This document shows positions 49,104 through 58,334 of a stretch of 64,000 nt of DNA, in pieces (within the stretch, counting starts at the first letter, position 1; the number at the start of each line of letters is the position of its first letter). The notes beneath the pieces were generated by a model, which was not told where the DNA came from, did not search any database, and saw only the letters and a program-made list of their open reading frames with translations. The position numbers were made by a program, and so were the translations under genes. The stretch comes from Ceratodon purpureus. Lineage: Eukaryota > Streptophyta > Bryopsida > Pseudoditrichales > Ditrichaceae. The stretch lies in NCBI GenBank assembly GCA_014871385.1, contig CM026426.1, positions 85,134,947-85,198,946 of the forward strand, written 5' to 3'.

Positions 49104-49781
49104 TCAGTCCCAGCAAACTTCAGTCCAGTCCACTCGTGCACGTCCAAACTTTCTCGCAGCTTCAATTGCCCAGTGCACTTGCCCCGGCCTACACGCCTGC
49201 GCCATATACTCCGGTAGAGATCCGAACTTGTGCAAGGGATAAACCAGAGGAAGGATATCTGTAGCAATGTTAGGTATAACGCCGTCATCGTTCGGAAAGT
49301 TTAGATGACCCTGAAAAGGCCAAGGAATGTAGCACATACAGTTTGGTGTCCTCCTCAATGACCTCGAGTCAACATCTACAAATAGCACCTGATCTAGTTT
49401 GCAGACGTTTCTAGACTGTACCTTGGAGCAAACTTGACCTAACGTCTTATAACTCCAGGGGAAATTCTCCCGGTTGATAAGGTCACTTCTGCTATACACG
49501 AAGGACAGCCTCTCCATTACACCGGCCGGCAGAATATGTGTGAGTAAAGGCTTCAGTTCTCCCAAGGGCATCTTCCACCACAGACCAACATGGAAATGCA
49601 AGAAAAGCATGTCGAAAAGCTTCTTCAAACCTGGGCGCTTCACTACATTCCGATGCGTATCCCATGGCAAAGCCTCTATCCTGGGATCCACTTAGCAGAG
49701 AAGGCCATTGACGCATAGGACAATACTTTTCTTGACATGATGAGGTGGACCGTGAAGGCATTTGAAATAAAACGAGGAACC
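49104..49781 (-). pseudogene. HAD/NIF-like protein 4, catalytic Asp lost, one in-frame stop
   Basis: The exon starts after an acceptor (TTCTTCAG) at 49781. It reads VLCVNGLLC where the paralogues have VLDINGLLL, so the nucleophile Asp is Cys. A TAA (49692-49694) follows at once, then the frame stays open for 195 residues with KRPGLKKLFDMLFLHFHVGL and DQVLFVDVDSRSLRRTP, the rest of the HAD-like fold. CAA would repair the stop. It probably derives from duplication of the neighbouring HAD genes and is unlikely to be a phosphatase. Confidence 0.55.
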
Positions 49782-50090
49782 CTGAAGAATATGAAATGCA
49801 ATCAGTGAAGGAAATCAAGGAACAGGACGAAGTATATGAAAGAAATGGACTACATTCAAAGTCGTCGGCGACCCGCCGACAAAACGATGCATTGAAGAAA
49901 CCTCAAAGGTAAATGTGCAGCAAGTGAAATGCCATGCATGCATCTACAAAAAGAAGTACCGAATTGCAGCACTGGAAACAATTGTGTGGTGCAGGGAAGT
50001 TCAGAAAGGGAACAGTCTTAGCGTATTAAACTAAAGAGTGCAGAGTATCATATGTGATTTTTAAAACTAGTGGCGCCGCTGATATAGGCT

Positions 50091-51186
50091 CTAATCAGTC
50101 GGCTGCCCGCCGATGATGGAACTACCAGGGGCCTCCGGAGGACAAGGTAAATTCACAAACCAAGATCCAGGATCACCCGGGACGTCGAACCCGCATGCAT
50201 GAGAAGGAATAACCTCCCTATACTTCTGGTATTCGCGAGATCCTGGAAAAAGACGTGGCTTCCCCACGCTAGAATTCTTCCTACAATACTCCTGGACATC
50301 CAATCCAGACTGCTTAAGTCCTGCAAGGAATGGTGTACCTACCCTAGTTAAATAGGGATTGGGGGTGGGTTGAGGTTCTTTGCACTCTGCAGAGTCCCAG
50401 AAAAAAGAATTAGGATGGACAGCGCTAAATGGATGATTAAGTACATTCCTATAAGGGCGGTGGTCTACCAGTAGGGTATTCTGGACAGTGGCACCTGATC
50501 GAGCCAGTAGCCTAGTGTCGCAGAAAAGTCTATCCTGACGCTTCAACAAGTACTCCCGTTTCCCATTCGGATTAGTCCTTGTTGAGATATCACACCAGAA
50601 TCCTGGAAGGCGTCTGTAATTGCTCCTGAGAAAAGGATGAATGGCTAACAGCTTCTGGAAGTGACGATCGAGATTCTTTTCAGAAACCGTGGACCAAAAG
50701 ACTACCTCGAAATTCGCCGTGCAGAACTCTAGAAATGAAAGAAGTCCTGGTCTAGCCCGGATATGAATTTTTGTCTTCTGGTCATCACCGATATACCCTG
50801 GTGCTCCGCGATGAGCAATCCCTTAATGTCAAGGACAAGGTAGTATCGTTGGAGAGGTACCTCAATATTACGCGCAATAATATCAGTGCTGACACTGACG
50901 GAATCATCGCGCGGGGAACCGGTGCGCGGGATCGCGACGTTGGTCTCGACGAACGAGGTGGAAGCCATCGCACACCGGCCAGAGCTATGTGCAGCAGACA
51001 GCGTCGGCGGCCCGCCGACTGGATAGTCGTACTCGTCCTCCCCATCACTTTCATTCTCGGCTTCCGCTCCCGGAGACTCTCCTCTGTGAGCATCACCATC
51101 AGGAGATGTTGGGTACTCCTCCAAGAGCATACTAAGAAGGGAAGGTCCCTGGTGCACTTCAATTTCAGCGTCATCCTCCAGTGACT
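50091..51186 (-). pseudogene. HAD/NIF-like protein 3, one frameshift, P1 palindromes in the exon
   Basis: After an acceptor at 51186 there is an acidic linker with a P1 copy read as PVGGPPT (51003). Then comes YYLVLDIKGLLIAEHQG, motif I with Lys at the second Asp position. Near 50.79 kb the frame shifts by one base. The new frame continues ARPGLLSFLEFCTANFEVV and later NTLLVDHRPYRNVLNHPFSA, where the motif III acids have become D-H, to a stop at 50091. The last residues (IIGGQPTD) come from a P1 copy at 50099. It closely parallels HAD-2, so the frameshift is a true break or an assembly error rather than a misread. Confidence 0.6.
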
Positions 51187-51444
51187 CCTGAAAAATGAAG
51201 GACACATTCCAAGAAAACATGGGTGATCAATCGCATGCTCACAATTCATACTTGCTCTAGTGTACAAATGGAGACACAATAAGACACCCACGACAGAACA
51301 CAGAGTCTCAACACTGAGTTCCGTTCTCATATATTTAAAAGGAGGAAAACTTTATTTACTGAAAAAGTCTAAATACATGAAGATCCCATCGGCGGGCAGC
51401 CGACTGAATCATGTGCATGCTCTCTAAAACAGTTTCTACATCTA

Positions 51445-52214
51445 CTATGTTCTCTTTCGTTTAGGGCAATCAATGTGTGGAGAGAAGAGACTATAAGCTT
51501 CATCCCCCGGAAACAGACGACGCTGACCGAATTCGGAGTGTTTCTGGCAGTACTCGGGCACGGGGAGTTTGGATTCTTTCAAACTGGTAAGCCAAGGAAT
51601 CAATTCTCCAAGCAGATAATTCCTCTTATTTTCCGACTCCTTCGACTCGAAGGTATATGGTGTAGGGTGCACAGCGTTCCAAGGAGTGTTTGCGACATTC
51701 TTATAAGGGGAATCATCAACCAAGAGAGTGTTAATTGAAGACGCCCCCGTCCCCTTCAGCCCGTCATCGAGGTCAAAGAGGGTCTGGAGTCTCTTCAAAT
51801 AAAACTCCCTACTAGCCTTATGTACGCAAGTCTCGCAGAAACTCTGGTCGAACTTGTAGCGCACTTCGGCATCTAGACGAGGACAGCGCTGCTGCAACGC
51901 TGTCCACAGAATCTGGAACCTCTTTTCCTGAACGCAGCTCCAGAAGACCACCTCGAAATTGTCCAGGCAGAACTCTAGGAACTTCTCTAAACCCGGTCTA
52001 AGTTTAGTATTCCACCTAGTACCCTGCTTCGTCTGGACTAATAGCAGGCCGTTAATATCCAGAACCAGAAAGTACTTCAGCACTGGATCGTGTACCTGAG
52101 TACCAGCCTGTTCCGGGGCTATGTGAAGTGGATTCAGAGGTGGAGGTCCCTGCTCCAGAACTGCACTGGGTCTATCTTCGTGAAGTTTTCCATGGACTTC
52201 CTTGTCCGCGGACT
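51445..52214 (-). CDS. HAD/NIF-like protein 2, D-I-N-G motif
   Basis: This is the best preserved HAD copy in the window. The probable acceptor is at 52214 (CACTCCAG), so a small upstream exon is expected. Motif order: YFLVLDINGLLLVQTKQG, RPGLEKFLEFCLDNFEVVFW, NTLLVDDSPYKNV, then NPWNAVHP-type and VPEYCQKHSEFG segments near the end, and a basic C-terminus. This is the NIF/FCP1-like (Tim50-like) HAD fold. Asn replaces the second Asp of D-x-D, as in a plant subgroup, so phosphatase activity is doubtful. P1 copies flank the exon at 51388 and 52266. Confidence 0.65.
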
Positions 52215-52446
52215 CTGGAGTGACAGAAAACGAAGCAGAGGACAAACGTGACGGTTAGGATGACGGTCGGCGGACAGCCGACTTGCAAGCAACATTATTT
52301 GAAAAAAGGGAAAGCGAACAACTTGGAATTTACCGAAAATTTATTCATATTTGGCAGTATAAACATCTAACACAATCCTAGCGCCCGATCACTACACTAA
52401 ATTATCAATGCAGGCATTTAAAAGATGGACTGGGCCACCGCCTGAT

Positions 52447-55400
52447 TCACTGACCTCCACCTTTGTGCTTCTTCGGCCTAGGCTCCCGTTTGGATGCCCG
52501 CACAGGTGACAGAACGTCCTCTGGAGCGTCCACATTCCTGGGACTCATGAGCAGATCCCCAGATGTGCCCTTCTTGGAGGAAGTCTTCTTCGAAGCAGCC
52601 TTCCGTTTGCCCTTCCCAGAGGACTCCTCCCCTTCCTGAACCCCTGAGGAATCACGGGATAAGTTACCCACAAGAGAGGAATCCTGCGCAGTACCATCGG
52701 TCTTACTTCTCTTCATTGATCGTGTCTTGACCAGAGGGTTCTCATCTGGGCCAATCATCCGAGTTGCGCCCTTCACACCTTGAGTGACGAATGTGATTGA
52801 CTTCCCTGTCAACTTGGTCTTGGCAGAGGGGTTAGATGAGGTTTGCTCGTCTGCCGTCGGCTGCCCGCCGACGGCAGCAGGAGGAACATGCCCTTCAATG
52901 CTCACTGCAGGCTCCTGGGTTGGCTTCAAGACACGGAGAACCACTTCATCGTCAGGCCTCGATGCTAGAGGAACCTGCATCTTCTTTGGACGCCCCGCCT
53001 GGTCTACATCACGTTCTGGCTTGGCGGGAGGAGTCTCCTGCTCTTGAAATGTAGGAGAAATAATACCGAAGCTGAGGGAGTCAGTTCCGGTCTCCCGTAG
53101 AACTTGCGACAGCGGTGGGTTCACGTAACGAGGATTCGATTCTTCCAGTGGTAATACGTCGGGTTCTGGTTCATAGTCTAAGTCCTCCGTGTCTCGCTCC
53201 TCTACCTCTGCATCTCCAGTTGGAATGAAAGCCTCAGCTTGGTCCTCCTCGTTTCTTGGCTGTTCCTCAGCATCTCCAGCTTCATCTTCAACGTCTGGGT
53301 CGGGTACATCTGGTGGCTCCTCGTCGACATCGTCGTCGGAGTCCAGATAACTCTGTGAGCGAACCCCCGCAGTCTTCCCCGAACCCATACATCCACCCTT
53401 TCCGACCAAATGGGCCTCCTCCGCATTCACACCCAAGTCGGCAGCCGTGAGAGAGCCAGTCCTGCCTCTAGCAGAGGCGGGGGCAGACGGCCCGGCCCCA
53501 GACTGCGTGGTCTGAACTGGAGCTTCGACGGGCATGTTATAAACGCCCAGAATGAACGTCATATTCCGAACCCGACAGTGCGCTTCGTATCTCTCTTCCT
53601 CGGTACGCACGATCTCAATTACAGTCAAATGGTTTTTCTGCAGTAGAACAAGACGAAACGGTTAAGGAAATCTTCTACCCAAGAAACACGAAGGATTCAA
53701 TCAGCGTCGGCTGCCCGCCGACGATCGGTGAGCAAACAGCGAAGGCACCAGAAGAGACTGCAGTAACTTATCAGAGCGAGGGCCGTGACGTTCCCCCCTC
53801 CCCAGCAATTGATCACCCGAACGTCCTCAATCTGCATCGCTTTCTCCAGAAGAGATTGGAGGAAAGAGTAACTAGCGTGGCAGTGTCCATTTGACCAATC
53901 CTCCCCAAGATGATCTTCTCCTTCGTCCGCATAGGGAGGAGGCGGACGTTTCAAACCAGTGAAGTCCGAGAAGGTATTCCATGCATCCCCGGGCGTTGTT
54001 TTTGGATACATAACGGACACATGAACCTTGGGTCTAGAGTCAATGAGAGAACTCCTTTGAAACCCGGCGGAACTATCAGGAAGTACTGCATAGTATGAAC
54101 CGTCCACGAATTACTCGTCAGCCTTGACACGCCTTGAAGAGTGTGATTACACTCAGCATCGAGTAGCCACAAGGATGGGGTGACAAGCTTATTCACCTTA
54201 ATTGTATCTACCTCCCCATCCAGAATGACCTCCTCCTCCACCTCAAGGTGAATCCTCTCAGCGACAGTTATAACGTGTTGTTGTCGCAAGTTCGGCATCT
54301 CCTTTCCCGCTGGATCGTAGCCAAAGACCACGAACATCTCATACTGCGCCTTGTTGAAGGAGAACGCTCCGCGAACGTCAAGAGCTGTGCACACTTCACC
54401 CAGGTCCTGTGCAATCCGAACATCGAACTGTACAGACGACTGCGAAGACTGGTCCACATCCGACTTCCAGTACTTTTGCACAATGTCTTTGAAGAATTCT
54501 GGTGTTGGCCCGTGCGACGGCCCGTCCCTTAAGCCACTCCTTCCCCTCAGGACTATCTTCCAAGTCAGCCCGAATATTACTAACGATTGTATCATTGAAC
54601 CCCTTCTCGACTTCAAGGGAATTCCAGTCATCCATGCTCCACTCAATATGCTTCCCAGTCCCTGGTTTCTTCAGTGCAAAGCCCCTGTAAATACACATGA
54701 GCTCGTTCCGGACAACATACTCGTATTTCACATGCTTACACCAATTCTCCACTGATGTTCCATCCAGTTGAACCACCTCTTTCCCAGTGACCTTGACGTA
54801 CACTTTAAGGTCTAGAACTTCCTTGGCCAGCCTCTTGCATTCGTGGTCCCGAAGACCGATCACGTACTGCATGTCGTTGAGTGTTATGTCCCAGCGGGCT
54901 GGCTTTGGGGGAAATCCTGGTTTTAAAACCGTCCTCCCCGATGATCCTCCCCTCCTCCCAGGCGTTGAAGACCAGTTGCCACTCGTTGTATGTTTCGTCA
55001 GACACGAAGACTAAGGGCAGCTTCAAGGTTTGGGACGTAGGGGTCTTTCCGAGAATCGAACTGAGGTACTCCTTGCAGAACTCCTGCAAGGAGGAAGAAA
55101 ATGAAATCGATAAATAAATCCCACAATTACAATACGGAAAACCACCTGAGCGTCGGCGGGCCGCCGACGACTTTCAACTACATGTAGACAACAGGAAAAG
55201 AGGAAGATGTGAATTACCTTCCATGCGCTGAAGTCATCTTTCTTGTCGATCCTCCCCCGCTCGATCCATTTTGCGCGCATCTTCGCCAGCTGGGACCTGA
55301 AACTTACTTCGGCGACTTTATCCTTCACCTCGATGTTTAATGCGTTAGAGACCTTAATGAGGGTATCCTTGTTATCAGCATATACAGGAATGATGTCGTG

Positions 55401-56608
55401 GTTAAGGTAATACTGCCGCATAGGAGAGTCCAGTGGTTCCTTCTCTCCCAGTTCTCGACAAGCCTCAAACGTGTGCTGACCCCCAATTATGTACCAGTGG
55501 ATGCCCTCATCTTCATACCAAGGTACCAGCTTAGATGTACCGTCATCCAGTGTAAGTGAATACTTGATATTTAGGGCATGCCAAGGTCGAAGAAGTCCTT
55601 CCAAGCCTTTAAGCTTAATCTCGCCCGTCACTGGATCCTTTACTCTGGGGTCACCACTCATAGGAAGGCAGTACAGCTCGGGCTTCTTCCGGATTGCTCC
55701 AAGTCCTTTGTAGAAAAGACTTATCTGATCCTGCCTCTTCCTGAATATCGCTCTGTACTTAAATTCGTCGGGAGCTATGTGTATCCTGTTATATGGAATC
55801 TGACAAGGAAGGGCACGTTGCCCGTTGGGGAAGCAGTGCCCAAGTCCCTCCTCCAACGTCTGGTACATGGCAAGGACGTCGGTGTCCTTTGTTTTGGAAG
55901 TGAGATTGTTTGCGAGCATGAGAGCTTCCGCCACGGTCTGCTTCTTCTCTTCCTTCTTCCCACCTTTCTTCTTCCCACCCTCGCCCTCAGCAGCCGCTTG
56001 CCTTTCCCTTCTTCCTTCTCGATGACTCCCCTGTCGTCTGTGTCTCTCCGGTCTCGGGGGTGACTGTACCAGTGCCCGCTTCTACAGCAGACTTGCGGCC
56101 GCCTCTTTTCTTTGCTGAAGGCTTAAACCGAGTTCTTCGTCTTCTCTTCCATCACTTTGTCCCCGAGCGTATCAATCACGTCGAGTATTTGATCAACAGC
56201 TATGTTCTCACCCCTGCCCCAAGTAGCCGCATCCTGTACTTCTTTAGAGCACAAGCCGTCCATGCACTTCTCAACCGGAATTACAACCGCGAAGCAGTCC
56301 ACTCGTGTGCCCTCCGCGACAGGAACCGATGCAAACCACCAAGCACACGTTGTCGTTATCCTCGCATTCCCTGGCACCAATAATCTCAAATCTTGGTCCA
56401 CCTGCATTTGCTTCTGACCTATTTTGGTCACAAAAGCCCAGCGACGTGGGAGTGTCACGCCAGTGTGATGCCCCACTCCGTTATCTTCCAGATCAACGAG
56501 GAATGTCACCCTCGGTTTCAAGCCCCGTGCTTGTATTCTTCCTTCAGGATCAACAACCTTGTCACAGAGCCACCGTAACCCATTTGGTTGTGCGGTGGGG
56601 TCGACCAT
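52447..56608 (-). pseudogene. Gene C1: ParB-like plus degenerate methyltransferase-like protein, several frameshifts
   Basis: Exons: 56608-55218, 55083-53768, 53637-52447, with GT..AG ends. The ATG at 56608 is preceded within five bases by a good acceptor, so upstream exons are possible. The first exon has an unknown N-terminal part, a Lys-rich linker and a ParB-like core with WYIIGGQHTFEACRELGE. Exon 2 begins with KLPLVFVSDETYNEWQLVF, shared with B1, and ends with RVINCWGGGNVTALALISY, resembling motif I. Exon 3 opens with NHLTVIEIVRTEEERYEAH, resembling motif II, then an acidic and basic disordered tail. No D-P-P-Y is present. Frame breaks occur near 56.12, 56.00, 54.90 (a run of five C), 54.53 and 54.05 kb. 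P1 copies lie in both introns (55152, 53706) and in exon 3 (52856, read VGGQPT). Confidence 0.6.
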
Positions 56609-56649
56609 CGCCCTGCAAAATCAGAATCACAAGATTAGACCATCAGATT

Positions 56650-57255
56650 CTCACCTCCATCGGCGGACAACCGACGAGGGGGATGGACACTCCCTCCCCA
56701 TCGGCGGACAGCCGACGAGGGGATGGACACTCCCTTCAATCGGCGGACAGCCGACTGAGGGGGATAAACCCAAATCAGAAAACCCTACATCGGCGGACAG
56801 CCGACGGGGGAAATAACCCATGTGAGAAATAGAACATTGAAGGACTCAGAAAGGGGTGGCGTTGGCGGTCAGCCGACGGGAGGAACCAAACCCATGCGAG
56901 AGACACAAAACTGAAGGACAAAAGAAGGGGTGGCGTCGGCGGACAGCCGACGCCACGGGACAAACCCATGCGAGAAAACCGAAACATGAAGGACAAAAGA
57001 AGGAGTGGCGTCGGCGGACAGCCGACGGGAGGGACAAACCCATGCGAGAAAAAACAAAAACATGTAAGGACAAAAGAAGGAGTGGCGTCGGCGGACAGCC
57101 GACGGGAGGGACAAATTCATTGCGAGAAAACGGAAACATGAAGGACAAAAGAAGGGGTTGGCGTCGGCGGACAGCCGACGGGAGGGACAAACCCATGCGA
57201 GAAAACGGGAAACATGAAGGACTCAAGAAGGGGAGCGTCGGCGGACAGCCGACTT
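56650..57255. repeat. Minisatellite of ~75-bp units, each with one P1 palindrome
   Basis: P1 cores fall at 56861, 56935, 57010, 57087, 57163 and 57237, spacings 74-77 bases. The shared unit contains AAACCCATGCGAGAAAAC, GAAACATGAAGGACAAAAG and AAGGAGTGGC, followed by the P1 core and GGGAGGGACAA. A shorter-period block (56659, 56700, 56739, 56789; units with GGGGATGGACACTCCC) adjoins it. The array lies just upstream of the gene C1 start. Confidence 0.9.
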
Positions 57256-58334
57256 GACAACTTACCCACTCTCGGAGGCTGCCATACCGTCGGCGGATGG
57301 CCTTTCACCGTCGGCGAATGACCTTCGAACAGCAGCCGACGCGCGCAGGTGAAGGAGCCGACGCCCTCAACCCCTAGCAGCCGACGCAGAAACAACCTAG
57401 CAGCCGACGCGACCTCTGCGGAGCACTGAGAAGAGGACAAAAGAGAGCTGAAAAAGAGAAGGCTGGAAATGATGGAGGAAATGGTCGGGGGTGGCGGGTG
57501 TATACCCTGCAGACCCCCACCTCCGAGACTGAATCGTCACGACGCCGATGGGTCATGACGTATGGCTATGTACATACCATCCATGCATGGATGGTCATCC
57601 CTAACATCTGTCCCATCACGCCACGTAGGATGATGATGGGAACGTCTTTTGACCTTTTTTCAATACGTCACCAAGTCATGGATGGCGTGGGCATGTGATT
57701 GTGACAGCTGCTCCAATCGCCACGTTCAAATTCGTAAATGAACTAACATTGTTGTGTGACGGTGGGGTATCTCGCCGCCATGATGGGATCTTGATCTGTC
57801 CAAGGCGCGCAAAATTGAATTCGATTCTGGCGCCAATTTGTACTCCTGGGAATTCATAACTAACCCCCGTCAGATGCGCATACTTCATTCTATTTCTGTC
57901 ATTGCACTTTCGATTCCCTCTGAGAGTGCTCCTGACGCACACGTTTCTTGAGAGGACCGTTATTATTCCCGCATGTGCTTAACTGTCCCCGCACCTTCTG
58001 TTGCCGTTTCTGTTGTCTTCGTCTATCGTTTCTGATTGGACGGTTGAGAGGAGTCTCTGATTGGACAGGTTAGGGACAGCATACTGCTTCTCCACTAAGG
58101 TCCCGTGCAATTTCTGTCGGCGGACGTGGCCGTCATCGTCGGCGGATGCTATTTCTGTGCACACTCCGAGTCGTACGACTCGCGTCGGCTGCCCGCCGAG
58201 TCGTCTTCGTTGTCGGCGGATACATTTTACTCCGTCGGCGGGGGACACTTCCTGTCGACCCTGTCGGCTGTCCGCCGACGAGGTCTTCATCTTTTATCCA
58301 ATAGAAGTAGAGCCGATCCAGACGTTTCTAAGGA
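57256..58334. promoter_or_regulatory. Divergent upstream region of genes C1 and D
   Basis: About 1.1 kb separates the minisatellite before C1 (minus) and the ATG of gene D (plus, 58335), so both promoters should lie here. It holds many P1 half-sites (57256-57420, 58110-58250) and full P1 copies at 58183 and 58263. No core promoter element was recognised with confidence. Confidence 0.4.

Noticed and set aside
38882-49694. Stops repaired by U-to-C RNA editing as in hornwort organelles
   Set aside because: The pattern (TGA/TAA to CGA/CAA) fits, but this is intron-rich nuclear DNA where such editing is not established; cytosine deamination is simpler. cDNA would decide.
56650-57255. Array resembling CRISPR repeats and spacers
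   Set aside because: The sequences between P1 cores are nearly identical from unit to unit, so it is a minisatellite; the host is also a plant with spliceosomal introns.
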